DNA from: Geosiphon pyriformis | Taxonomy: Eukaryota > Glomeromycota > Glomeromycetes > Archaeosporales > Geosiphonaceae | Assembly: GCA_016748015.1 (NCBI GenBank) | Contig: JAAOMT010000591.1 | Span: 543,996 to 607,995 of the forward strand | Length of the DNA: 64,000 nucleotides | Direction: 5' to 3' | Shown: piece after piece, positions 37,882 through 50,300 of the stretch | Position numbering within the stretch: position 1 is the first letter of the stretch | Layout: every line of letters starts with the position of its first letter | Program-made: the position numbers and the translations under genes | The notes under the pieces: model-generated | Databases searched by the model: none | Seen by the model: only the letters and a program-made list of their open reading frames with translations | Told to the model about the DNA's origin: nothing

Positions 37882-38282
37882 ATAATGCCCAAAATTTCCA
37901 CTTGTATCTCTGAAGTTGTTTTCTTCATAAGCTTCATGTCTTCTATGATTTCACCAAGATGACCATAGAGTTCTAGTTGTTTTCCATATGACAAGTTTTT
38001 GTCTATGGGCAAAATTTCTTTAATCATTTTTCCAATTGTGATGGAAGGTATAAGTATTGCTGCTGTTATGCTTTCCAACAGATACTTATCCATTTTGCTA
38101 CCAATTCTTTCTCTTCTGGTAGTTGTTTTCTTTGGTCTGATAACAGTATGTGTTCCATTGTTGTTAGTTATTGTAATTTGTTTTCCAATGGTTAGAGTAG
38201 CATTTGGATAGTTTTTAATCCAATACTTATGAAGAATATAAAAAGCGTTTTGAATGTTTTGATTCAGAAAATAATTGTTCAT
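37882..38282 (-). pseudogene. A2 ORF3, proximal part
   Basis: Minus-strand ORF beginning MNNYFLNQNIQNAFYILHKYW and reading through to EIQVEILGII, where element B interrupts it at 37877. No stop before the insertion, unlike A1. Confidence 0.82.
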
Positions 38283-38383
38283 GTCGATTGAAGATACCTC
38301 TGTTTTGGAAATGGTGCATTTATTTATACTTGGTTTTTGCTAATCATTTGGGTCAGTATTATCACAACTGGTAACCAATCAAG

Positions 38384-41300
38384 TCATTTGTAATATTTCT
38401 TGAATTGCAGGCCATGAACAGGACGATCATTAAAGATTGTTCTGGATTGATCTTGAAGAATATAAGAACTATTGTTCAAAACTTTGTTGACTATAAAGGG
38501 ACCTTTCTACCGGCTAGAGAATTTATCACCATAGACATTGTCTCTGTCTGAGCAGTATTCCAAAACTAAGTTACCAACACTTAAAGAAAGTGTTTTATAA
38601 GTTTTTTTTTTTTTAAGCTTTTCTTGGAACTGTTTTATCTTTTTAAAGACAATTATTCGTGCTTCTACAAGTGAGTCAAGAATGGTACCAAGTCTCCTTT
38701 GCAAAATGTCTTTGTAATTCCCTATTGTGATCTCTTTAAAGAGTATTGTCTCAATATCAGTTTTTATTGGTAGTGTTGTCATTTATCCATAGAGCAGATA
38801 AAAAAGTTCATAACTTGTTATGTCATGATTCACAGTTCTATAAGCAAACAAAGCTGAAGGCATTACTTTGTTTCATAAGTTTGTTTCTTCACTTGTTTTG
38901 GCTAAAATTTCAATTGAAATGTTTCACTAGGCTATTTGTTTGGGGGTGATAAAGGAAGAAAGTTTGTGATGTATTCCCATTTTTCCACAAAGTTCTTCAA
39001 CCAGTGTACTGAGAAAGGCTTTTTTTTTATCAGATAATAGTTCTTTGGGGCAGCCATGGCGACAAATGATATTTTCATAAATGAAATTGGCTATTGAGAC
39101 TGCTGTTTGATCTGGAATGGCTCTTGCTTCTATCCACTTTGTAAGATAGTTGGTAGCTGTGATGATGTATCTGTTGCCATTAGGAGTTACTGTTAAAGTT
39201 CCAACAACATTTATACCAATTCTGTCAAATGGTTGACTAACAGAGATTGGATGGATATCTTCTTTGCAATTGGGTTTTTCTCTTCTTTGGCAGGTATTAC
39301 AGATTTTAATGTATTCAGCAATGTCTTTTCCCAAAGTAGGCCAATAATAGCAAGCTAAGATTTTCTGAATTGTTTTTGTTTTTCCAAAGTGTCCAGCTAA
39401 TAGATCAGTGTGCATATTGTAGATCACAATTTCTCTTTCTTCAAATCTTATGACTCTCTGGAGGCGGTCAGGATCTTTTCTATTTTATTTATATAATTGA
39501 TTCTGGCAGATCAAATAAAAATTTGATTGTTTGTGCAAATGTTCTCTTTGCTGTTGATTGTATTCCAGTGGGTATTGTTCTTTACCCAAAAATTCCATTA
39601 AGGCAGAGTAGCTGTCCAAGTCTATTATTGTGTTTGGTTGTGAAAGAATTACTAATAATTAGATTGGTTTGGTTTGAGGTAGTTGTATTGTCACTGGATG
39701 GTAAGTCTAGAAAGAGCATCAGCATTTTAATGATATGCTCTTTTGTGATGTTGAATATTATAGTCAAATTTATCTAAGTGGAGTATCCAGTAAGTTATTT
39801 TTTTATGTTCTAGCTTCTTTTTGTTGCATAACCAAACCAAAGCTTGGTGATCTGTTACTACCAGGAATTTGGCACCAAGAAAATATTTGTTCCAATAACT
39901 AGTAGCCCATACTACTGCCAAGCATTCTTGTTCAGTCACCAAGTAGTTCTGCTCTGCTGGTGAGAAAGTTCTACTGGCATATGCTATGGCATGTTCTTTG
40001 CCATCTTCATCTTTCTGGGATAGAACAGCTTCAAGTCAATAGCCAGATGCATCAGTGTGGAGGATGAAAGGTTGATCTAGATCAGGTTGCTTTAGAATTG
40101 GTTCAGTGACTAGTTTTTCTTTTAGAGTTTCAAAAGCTTTTTGTTGGTGTGTGCCCCAATGGTAGTTGATGTTTTTCCTGAATAGCTGATTAAGTAGAGC
40201 AGCTATTTTGGAGAAATCCTTGACAAATTTGTGATAATAGGAAGCCAAACCAAGGAAAGAGCATAGTTCATGAACATTCATTGATTGTCTAATGTTCTGG
40301 ACTTTTTCAATCTTAGCTGGGTCAGGAAAAATTCCATCTTTTGTGATAAGATGACCAAGGAATTGGGTGGATTGTCTTCCAAAGAAAAAGTTGATCAGGT
40401 TGATTTTAAGACCTGCATTTCTGAGAAGATCAAAAACCTTTTGCAAATGTACAAAGTGTTCATCCTAGGTTTTTGAGTATACCATTATATCATCCAGATA
40501 GACCAAAACAAAGTTTTTTTTCACTAATTCAAATACTTTATCTATTAAGTGTTAAAAGATGAAAAGAGCATTGGTGAGACCAAAAGGCATGACTGTGAAT
40601 TCATAGATGCCATACTTGGTGATAAAGGCAGTTTTCTTCCAGCTTTCTGGATCCATCTCTACTTGCCAGAATTTAGCAGTTAGATCAATGGTTGAAAAGA
40701 AAGCAGCATCTTTGAATTGGTCCAGCATTGCATCAATCTTGGAAAGTGGGTACATGTCTCTTTTAGTGATGGTATTTAATTGGTGGTAGTCAACACAGAA
40801 GCATAGAGTTCCACCTTTCTTGGATACCACTACAACTGGAAAAGCCCATTCACTTTTGGTTTCTTGTATGAATCCAAGTTCTTTCATCCAGTTTATCTCT
40901 TTCTTGATGAACTCATTATTGTGCCGATTGGATTGATATGGCTTCAAATGGATGGGGCGAGTTTCTCTGGTGGTGATAGTGTGTTGTATCACATAAGTTC
41001 ATCTAGGGGTATCACCTTCTTTTGAGATAACTGGGCTATTTTTAGCCAACAGATTTTTAATGTCTATCTTTTTTTCTTCTGGGGAGAGTTTTTTTTGTTC
41101 TATAACTAATAATTGGATTTCAGGTAGTTCATTCTCAAAGGACTTTTGTACTTCTTTTAATTCTTTTTTTGGTATCAAACTGATTGGTTTCCAATCTTTG
41201 TAATAGATTAGGCAGGATTTGTATTTGTCACTTGGAGAATACAAGGGTTGATTGCACCAGCACTGGGCACAAGGACCATGTCACCAATAATAGTACTTGG

Positions 41301-42384
41301 CTTTCTTGCTAGGCTTCTGGTCAAAAGTTCTTCTTAGGATATCATAGTAGGGCCAGCAGATCAGCTTGCCATTTACAATGATTCCTTTTCTGTCAGTTTT
41401 GATATTGTCCAGTAGTTTACCATTGCTGGTGAAGGTGGTATAGGCAAGTTCAGCAGTTTTTTTTTGTTTCTCTTGTTCTTCTTCATTATTACTTTCTTCA
41501 TCATCTGATTCCTCTGATTGTTTTTCTTCCTGATTCTGTTTTGGTGTTGGAGGGGTTGTCCAGTAGCGACACTTAACCACAATGGGCTTCTCACCACATC
41601 TGATGGTTAGCTCACAAAGTTCATAGTCAAGTAATGCTTTGGCTTTCTTGAGCCATTCATTTCCAACAATAATAGTGTATTTCTTGGCTTCAGAAACTTC
41701 CATGTCAGTTTCAATGCTGATGCCATTGATACAGACAGAAACAGCTTTGGCTATGCCCAGATCTTTCTTCTTGTTACCATGTACATTGGTTATTGGTCAG
41801 GTGGAAGGTTCATCAATTTTTCTCCCAATTACTTCCAAAAAGTGTTTGGCAATGACGCTAACAGATGATCTACTGTCCAGGATCAAGTCAATGAAATAGC
41901 CAGCCACTTGGGCTTTGCAAATTAATGGAGTGACATTGTTGTTGTCAGCAAGTCTAGCTTGGCAAGGACATTTATTGGTTTTTGGTGTTTTCTTCTTGGG
42001 AATTAGAGATTTGTGGAGATCTTTTCTGAATTGTGGGTTGGTCATTAGTTGGCCAAAGGTAATGTGTGTAGGAGTTTCCATGAGATCTTTGACAACAGAA
42101 TAAGGACCAGATTTTTGTACTATTTCTGGGAATTCCAACTTTGGAGGATTCTTAAAGACTTTAGCCTTTGGTGGCTCATTATTATTAACAATTGATGTGG
42201 ATGGTTTATTTGGATCTAAAACAAAATCAACCTTGGCTTTCTTCATCTTCTTTTTTGATTCTGAGGTGTTGATTGCTAGTTCATCCATGTCATGGTCATC
42301 ATCAGTTAAGTTAAAAGCATAAAAGGGGTTTTCTTCTGGTTGGCTTGCACTCTCATTCTTTGGAGGTGCACCTACCAATTTAAA
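38384..42384 (-). pseudogene. A2 pol, broken
   Basis: Read on the minus strand from the slip site TTTAAAT (42378-42384) to TGA at 38384-38386. Opens with VGAPPKNESASQPEEN. The protease has DSR for DSG. RT, RNase H (LVVTDHQALVWL near 39850) and the integrase zinc and core regions are present. Stops or frame breaks lie near 41280, 40995, 40550, 39780, 39480 and 38930. The Trp that is TGA in A1 and A3 at the RNase H end is still TGG here (YWILHLDKFDYNI). Confidence 0.88.
42378..42384 (-). promoter_or_regulatory. -1 ribosomal frameshift slip site, A2
   Basis: On the minus strand T TTA AAT in phase, then TGG TAG. Reading back one base opens the pol frame at VGAPPKN. A1 and A3 have TTTAAAC. Confidence 0.75.
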
Positions 42385-43925
42385 GGCTGGTAAACTGTGG
42401 CTTCAACTAGGGGATTCTCTCCAAAGAAATTGATGTTGGCATGATTGGGTCTTTGATTGGGGGCATTGTTGTTATTGATTTTGTTGTTCTGGTTGTCATT
42501 GTTTCTAGGAACTGGAGGAGGCAAAGGAGGATTGTTGCAATCTCTGGAGAAATGTCCAGTTAATCCACATCTATAACACACAGGAGAGCCACAATTTTGC
42601 TGTCTTTGGTAAGGGGGTTGCTGGGGCTAATTAAAACAGTTTTCAAATCTGGGTCTTTGTGGTTGCTGGTTATCTCTGACTGCTTGGGCTAATGGTTTTA
42701 ATAGCTGAGGAAGATTTGCTGTAAGTCTATCTATTAATTGTTTATTTGGATCTTGTGTTTGGGCAGCAAAAGAAGTAGCAGCCATTTGAGGAGTAGGAGC
42801 CATAACAGGAGCAGGAGCAAAAACTGGAAGTGTGGATCCCAAATGCATTCTTTGATTGTTTTCAATTCTTTGGGCGAGTTCAATGGCCATATTCATGGTG
42901 GGATTATCTTTTAAAGCCAAGAGAGGCCAAAGAGCATACGATAAATCAGTTCTCAATTCTTTTGTAAAGGAGTGGATCTTTTGCTCTTCAGTCCAGTTTC
43001 TATCAGAGTTTACATGCTTAATGAGTTTTCTGATTGCTTTGGCATATTCAGTCACAACTTCACCAGGATCTTGGGTTCTTCTTTCTAATTCCATATGCCA
43101 TTTGGATATTAAGATAGGGGTTCTGAATTTGTTTTCAAACCAGGTAGTGAAAGAGGTGTTGTTTTCTCCAATATTTGCTGGGGTCTATCTAACAATTCTT
43201 TGTTGAGCACCAGCATTGGTTTTTTGTGAAAACCAGGTAGCAGGGGAGCCTTGGAGGTAGCCACCAACAATTTGGAACTTGTATTCATCATTATACTGGT
43301 TTGCAGTGGCTGCTTTTTCAAAATTGTTTAACCATTCAATTGGATCTTGGACATCACCTCTAAATAGAGGTAGTGGGGTGTTGTTTCTTCGCCCCAAAGC
43401 AGTTTGTATGCTTTGGAGGGCAGCCAGAATGTTTGCCTGCATGGGATCTTGGGCCATTGGTTCAGGGGTTACTGTTTGAGTGGAATGTTCTGATTCACTT
43501 AAAAAGAGATCAAAAATAGGAGCAGTTTGGTAACTTTCTTCTTCTGTTTCAAGGAGAGTTATAGTTGATTGGTGAGCAGCAACCCAAATGTGTATTTGGT
43601 GATTCAGATATTCGAAATTAGGGGGCTGTTGTGTGAAAGTTGTGGAGTATAAAAGCTGATTGATGCTATTATTTCTTTCTTCAAAGTTGTCTTCAAAATA
43701 AGCTTGGTCAAAGTAATAAGTTATATATGCTGTATAGGTTTTAGCTGAGTGCTCATTTAGGAACCAGTTCCAAAAGTCTTGGAATTGTCTACTAGATTGT
43801 TCTTCAAGGGGAAAGCAGATCAAGCAGGAGAGCAAGGGATTGAGTTCAATAAAGTCTAGATCATTTCTGTGGTGTGCTGCAAAGTGTTCTTCTGATTGCT
43901 ATGGCAGATATGAATAATCACCCAT
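42378..43925 (-). pseudogene. A2 gag, broken by stops only
   Basis: Starts MGDYSYLP at 43925. An early CAG-to-TAG stop follows, then another near 43185 and a TAA near 42630. Unlike A1 and A3, capsid and knuckle (CYRCGLTGHFSRDC, intact CX2CX4HX4C, about 42540-42580) share one frame, so this copy shows the ancestral gag frame. Confidence 0.85.
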
Positions 43926-43978
43926 ACAATGAGAAAATAAGTAAATTTTGACAACCTCACAGGGAGTACCACTTTTAT

Positions 43979-44676
43979 GTTCTGGGTTGGAGTAACAAGC
44001 TAATAGATAGCAAGAGAAAACAGGATTGTAGGGTGATGGAAATAATCAAAGGGAATTTCAACTTTAAAGAGTGAATTAAATGAGTATGGATTCAATGTGC
44101 AAGATCAGTCTCATAAAATATCTCAGTCACTATTCTTTTCAAAGGTAACTGGGAAATCTAAAGGTAGAGGGATAGTCCGTACTATCAACAAATGATCACA
44201 CTTGGTATAATTCTATGCCTCATGTCAGTGCTTTTAGAATTCAATATCAAGTATCAGATGTGCTCTTCAGTCACATTTTATTCAATAATCTTCAAATACT
44301 TCATTTAATTGTTTCAGAAAAAGGCAGATAAACACCAACAAGAGATCTTTTATCCAAAAGATGTTCAGATACTTGAAGATAGGGAAAGAGAAATTAGTGA
44401 TAAGAGAATATTTGAGATGAAAGTTGTTTTATTATATTTCTTTGATTGTTGGGAACATACTTTTCTACAGCTAAGAGACTCATTGCTTATATAGCTATGA
44501 AAAGTAGTCAATGACCAGGTCAACGACCAGGTCAATGATTAAGTCAATGATCAGATCAACAGTCAGGTCATTGATCAGATCAATGATTACTATCTAAAAA
44601 TAGGTTGGCTAATTATATGACATCAGTGGCTAATACATGTGATAACTAATAAAAACTATGATTTTCAACCATAACA
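43979..44676 (-). repeat. A2 5' LTR
   Basis: A 698-bp minus-strand LTR with seven 12-bp units at 44507-44589. Its inner end is TGTTC rather than TGTTA in plus-strand reading (43979-43983). The primer binding site variant follows at about 43960-43974. Confidence 0.85.
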
Positions 44677-44680
44677 ATAT

Positions 44681-44751
44681 CAAAATTCCTATCTACAATA
44701 CAACAGGAGATGTTCTTGAGATACCAAAAGAAACTACTATAGAATATTTAA
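44681..44751 (+). mobile_element. Fragment of a B-like dUTPase-type polyprotein
   Basis: Reads IKIPIYNTTGDVLEIPKE, matching IKIPIYNNTGNVIVISAG of element B (about 33225-33280). It is trapped between A2 and the poly(T) of the minus-strand LINE. The rest of the element is not visible nearby. Confidence 0.7.
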
Positions 44752-44975
44752 TTTTTTTTTGTTAATGTGTAACCATGCTGGTCTTTTATTAGTTTAGCCA
44801 CACTTAAAAAGCATGATCTTTTCATAAAGCCAACTCACCGAATAATCTAAATTACAAGATGTGGCTAACCACTAAGTAATTATGTCTAACTACATGCTAG
44901 TATAACCAAAAAATCTATGGGGTATCACACTATTACACAAAGTACTCCTACCACAAAAAACATTAGTCAGTATAC
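44752..44975 (-). mobile_element. LINE 3' end (minus strand), distal piece
   Basis: Plus-strand poly(T) at 44752-44760 is the poly(A) tail of a minus-strand LINE. The following sequence is the reverse complement of the 3' end of the plus-strand LINE (63880-64000), including the last coding bases and 3' UTR. LTR element A3 interrupts it at 44976; it resumes at 52758. Confidence 0.9.
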
Positions 44976-45712
44976 TGTTACAGTTGAAACCCATAATTTT
45001 TATTAGTTATTACATGTATTAGCCATTGATGTCATATAATTAACCATTCTATTTTCAGATAGTGATCATTGATCTGATTAATGACCTGACTATTGACCTA
45101 ATTATTGACCTGATCATTGACCTGATCAATGACTTGATTGTTGACCTGATCATTGACCTGATTATTGACCTAGTTGTTGACCTGGTGGTTGACCACTTTC
45201 ATTAACTATATAAGCAATGAGTTTCTTAGCAGTAGAAAATCATCTCTCAGACAAGAATCAAATAAATAAAAATAACAATTTCATCTCAATCACTCTCTTA
45301 TTGCTAATTTCCCTTTCTCTACCTTCAAGTATCCGAACATCTTAGGATAAAAGATTACTTGTTGGCCTTTTCCTGACATATATAATTGTAGCATTTGAAG
45401 ATTATTTGAATAAACGTGACTGAAAAGCACAAGTTGATACCTGATATTGAATTCTAAGAGCGCTGATGTGAGGCATAAAATTATACCAGTGGTGATTAAT
45501 TGTTGACAGTATGGACTATCCCTCTATCTTCAGATTCCCCAGTTACCTTTGAAAAGAATAGTGACTGAGATATTTTATGAAACTGATCTCACACATTGAA
45601 TCCATACTCATTTAATTTGCTCATTGAAGTTGAATCCTCTTTGATTATTTCTATCACCCTACAATCCTGTTCTCCCTTGCTATCCGTTAGCTTGTTACTC
45701 CAACCCATAACA
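44976..45712 (+). repeat. A3 5' LTR
   Basis: A 737-bp LTR with eleven 12-bp units (45064-45195). The 3' LTR has ten, which accounts exactly for the 12-bp length difference. Confidence 0.93.
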
Positions 45713-45764
45713 TAAAAGTGGTGCTCCCTGTGAGATTGTCAAAATTCACTTATTCTCTCATTGT

Positions 45765-47317
45765 ATGGGTGATTACTCATATCTGTCACAGCAATTAGAA
45801 TACTTTGCAGCACACAACAGAAATGACCTAGATTTTATTGAACTTAATCCTCTGCTCTTCTGCTTGATCTACTTTTCCATTGAAGAACAATCTAGCAGAC
45901 AATTCCAAGACTTTTGGAACTGGTTCCTAAATGAGCATTCAGCTGAAACCTACACAACTTATACAACCTATTACTTTGATCAAGCTTATTTTGAAGACAA
46001 CTTTGAAGAAAGAAACAACAGTATCAATCAGCTCTTATATTCTACAACCTTTGAACAACAGCCCCCTGATTTTGAATATCTGAATCATCAAATCCACATT
46101 TGGATTGCTGCCCATCAATCAACAGTAACTCCCCTTAAAACAGAAAATAAAAACTACCAAACAGCCTCTATTTTTGATCCCTTCTTAAGTAAATTAGAGC
46201 ACTCCACACAAACAGTAACTCCTGAACCAATGGCCCAAGATCCAATGCAAGTAAACATCCTGGCCGCCCTCCAAGGCATACAAACTGCTTTGGGGTGAAG
46301 AAACAACACCCCACTACCCCTATTCAGAGGTGATGCCCAAGATCCAATTGAATGGTTGGATGATTTTGAAAGAGCAGCCACTGCAAACCAGTATGATGAT
46401 AAATACAAGTTCCAAATCATTGGTGGCTACCTCCAAGGCTCCCCTGCTACCTGGTTTTCACAAAAAACCAATGCTGGTGCTCAACAAAGAATTGTTAAAT
46501 GGACCCCAGCAAATATTGGAGAAAACAATACCTCTTTCACTACCCGATTTGAAAATAAATTCAGAACCCCCATCTTAATATCCAAATGGCATATGGAATT
46601 AGAAAGAAGAACCTAAGGTCCTGGTGAAATTGTGACCGAATATGCCAAAGCAATCAGAAAACTCATTAAGCATGTAGACTCTGGTAGAAACTGGACTGAA
46701 GAGCAAAAAATCCACTCCTTCACAAAAGGATTAAGAACTGATTTATCATATGCTCTTTGGTCTCTCTTGGCTCTGAAAGACAACCCTACAATGGATATGG
46801 CTATTGAACTCGCCCAAAGGATTGAAGATAACCAAAAGATGCATTTGGGATCCACGCTTCCAATTTTCACTCCTGCTCCTGTCATGGCCCCTGCTCCTCA
46901 AGTGGCTGCTACTTCTTTTGCTGCCCAAACCCAAGACCCAAATAAACAATTGATAGATAGACTCACAGCTAACCTTGCCCAGTTATTAGAACCATTGACA
47001 CAAGCAGTCAGAGATAACCAGCAACCACCAAGACCTAGATATGAGCCTCGTTTTAACTAGCCCCAGCACCTCCCTATCAAAGACAGCAAAATCATGGCCC
47101 ACCTGTGTGCTATCATTGTGGATTAACTGGACATTATTCAAGAGATTGTAACAATCCTCCACTGCCTCCTCCAGCTCTCAAAAACAATGACAACCAAAAC
47201 AACAGACCCAACAACAACAACAATGTCCCCAATCAAAGACCCAATCATGCCAACATCAATTTCTTTGGAGAGGATTCCTTAGTTGAAGCCACTGTTTATC
47301 AGTCTTTAAACTGGTAG
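45765..47317 (+). pseudogene. A3 gag, broken
   Basis: Starts MGDYSYLSQQLEYF. Stops at 46296 (TGA), 46614 (CAA to TAA) and 47058 (CAG to TAG). The same 1-nt deletion as in A1 (CAGCAACC to CAGCACC, near 47065) shifts the knuckle (CYHCGLTGHYSRDC, 47108-47149) out of frame. Confidence 0.9.
47305..47311 (+). promoter_or_regulatory. -1 ribosomal frameshift slip site, A3
   Basis: T TTA AAC in gag phase, then TGG TAG. The -1 frame continues CTG GTA GGT into the long pol ORF without a stop. Confidence 0.82.
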
Positions 47318-50300
47318 GTGCACCTCCAAAGGGTGAGAGTGCAAGCCAACCAGAAGAAAACCCCTTTTACACTTTTAACTTAACTGATGATAACCATGAC
47401 ATGGATGAACTAGCAATCAACACCTCAGAACCAACCAGAAAGAAGAAGAAAGCCAAGGTTGATTTCATTCTAGACCCCAACAAAGCCTCAACTTCTGCTG
47501 CTGATAACAATGAGCCACCAAAGGCTAAAGTTTTTAAGAATCCTCCAAAGTTGAAACCCCCAGAAATTGTACAAAAATCTGGACCCTATTCCATTGTCAA
47601 AGATCTCATGGAAACCCCAGCACATATTACCTTTGGCCAGTTAATGACTCACCCACAGTTCAGAAAGGATCTTCGCAAATCCTTGATTCCAAAGAAGAAG
47701 ACACCAAAAACCCACAAGCGCTCTCACCAAGTTGGATTTGCTGACAACAGCAATGTCACCCCTCTGATTTGTAAAGCCCAAGTGGCTGAATACTTCATTG
47801 ATTTAATTCTGGACAGTGGATCATCTGTTAGTGTCATTGCCAAACACTTCTTGGAAGCAATTGGTAGAAAGATTGATGAACCTTCCACCAGACCAATGAC
47901 CAACGTACATGGTGACAAAAAGAAAGGACTGGGTATTGCCAAAGCTGTTCCTGTTTGCATCAATGGAATCAGCATTGAAACTGACATGGAAGTTTCTGAA
48001 GCCAAGGAATACACCATCATTGTTGGCAATGAATGGCTCAAGAAAGCAAAAGCTTTGCTTGATTATGAACTTTGTGAATTAACCATCAGATGTGGTGAGA
48101 AACCCATTGTGGTTAAGTGTTGCCATTGGACAACTCCTCCAGTACCCAAACAAAACCAAAAAGAAGAACAATCAGATGAATCAGATGATGAAGAGAGTGA
48201 TGAAGAAGAAGAACAAGAAGAGCAAGAAAAAACTGCTGAACTCACCTATACCACCTTCACCAGCAATGGCAAACCACTGGACAATGTTAAAGCAGACAAA
48301 GAAAGAATCATTGTAAATGGCAAGCTAATCTGCTGGCCTTATTATGATATTCTTAGAAGAACCTTTGAAAGAAAACCTGGCAAGAAAGCCAAATACAGTT
48401 TTTGGTGGCATGGTCTTTGTGCCCAGTGTTGGTGCAACAAACCCTTGTATTCTCCAAGCGATGAATGCAAATCATGCCTGATCTATTACAGAGATTTGGA
48501 ACCAATCAGTTTGATACCCAGAGAAGAATTGAAAGAAGTACAGAAGTCCTTTGAGAATGAACCACCTGAGATTCAATTACTGGTTGTAGAACAAAAAGAA
48601 CTCTCCCCAGAAGAAAAAAAAATAGACATTGAAAATTTGCTGGCTAGAAATAGCCCAGTTATTTCCAAAGAAGGTGATACCCCTGGACGTACCCATGTGA
48701 TACAACACACCATCATCACCAGAAAAACTCGACCCATCCATTTGAAGCCTTATCAATCCAATCGGCACAATGATGAGTTTATCAAGAAAGAGATAAACCG
48801 GATGAAAGAACTTGGATTCATACAAGAAACCAAAAGTGAATGGGCTTTCCCAGTTGTAGTGGTATCCAAGAAAGGTAGAACACTATGCTTCTGTGTCAAC
48901 TACTGCCAGCTAAATGCCATCATTAAAAGAGACATGTACCCACTTCCCAAGATTGATGCAATGTTAGACCAATTCAAAGATGCTGCTTTCTTCTCAACTA
49001 TTGACTTAACTGCTGGATTCTGGCAAGTAGAGATGGATCCAGAAAGCAGAAAGAAAACTGCCTTCATTACCAAGTATAGCACCTATGAATTCACAGTCAT
49101 GCCTTTTGGTCTCACCAACACCCCTCCTACCTTTCAATGCTTAATGGATAAAGTATTTGAATCAGTCAAGGAAAACTTTGTTTTAGTCTATTTGGACAAC
49201 ATAATGGTATACTCAAAAACCTGGGATGAACACCTGGAACATTTGCAAAAGGTTTTTGACCTTCTCAGAAATGCTGGCCTCAAGATCAACCCAATCAAAT
49301 CTTTCTTTGGAAGACAATCTACCCAGTTCCTTGGTCATCTTATCACAAAAGATGGAATCTTTCCTGACCCAGCCAAAGTTGAAAAAGTCCAAAACATCAA
49401 ACAACCAATAAACATTCATGAACTATGCTCTTTTCTTGGTTTGGCCTCTTATTATCGCAAATTTGTCAAGGATTTCTCCAAAATTGCCTTTCCTCTCAAT
49501 CAGCTACTCAGAAAAAATGTCAATTACCATTGGGGAACACATCAGCAAAAAGCCTTTGAAACTTTAAAGGAAAAACTGGTTACAGAATCCATCCTCAAGC
49601 AATCTGATCTAGATCGACTCTTTATCCTCCACACTGATGCATCTGGCTTTGGACTTGGTGCTGTTCTCTTCCAGAAAGATGAAGATGGCAAAGAACATGC
49701 CATAGTCTATGCCAGTAGAACTCTTTCCCTAACAGAACAGAACTATTCAGTTACTGAACAAGAATGCTTAGCAGTAGTATGGTCCACCAGTTACTGGAGT
49801 AAGTATCTTCTTGGTGTGAAGTTTTTGGTGGTAACAGATTACCAAGCTTTGGTTTGGCTGCGCAACAAAAAAAGGCTAGAACACAAATGGATAACTTGCT
49901 GAATACTCCACTTGGATGAATTTGACTATGATATTCAACATCACAAAGGAGCTAATCATCAAAATGCTGACACTTTCTCCAGACTTACTATCCAGTAACA
50001 GAACAACCCTCTTAAACCAAACCAACTTAATTATTAGTAATTCCCTTTTTTGACAAACATGATAATGGACTTAGACAACTACTCTGCCTTAATGAAATTT
50101 TTGGGTAAAGGACAATACCCACCAAAATACACATGACAACAAAGAAAACATTTGCACAAACAATCAAATTTCTATTTGATTTGCCAGAACCAACTTTATA
50201 AAAGAAATAGAAAAGATCCTGACCGCCCCCAGAGAATCATCAGATTTGAAGAAAGAGAAATTGTGATCTACAATATGCACACTGATCCATTAGCTGGACA

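Larger units (their letters stand above)
26788..44676 (-). mobile_element. LTR retrotransposon family A, copy A2 (minus strand, split by element B)
   Basis: LTRs at 43979-44676 (5') and 26788-27513 (3'), flanked by ATAT on both sides (26784-26787 and 44677-44680). Both LTRs share subfamily differences from A1 and A3 (for example a TCACACTTGGTATAATTC version), so they belong together. The body is read on the minus strand from 43925 to 37882 and, after skipping element B, from 27738 to 27514. Element B sits inside ORF3. Multiple stops make this copy inactive, but its gag keeps the correct frame up to the zinc knuckle. Confidence 0.9.

Noticed and set aside
45064-45195. CRISPR-like array from the 12-bp repeats
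   Set aside because: There are no spacers; units are contiguous, degenerate and confined to LTRs of a eukaryotic element.
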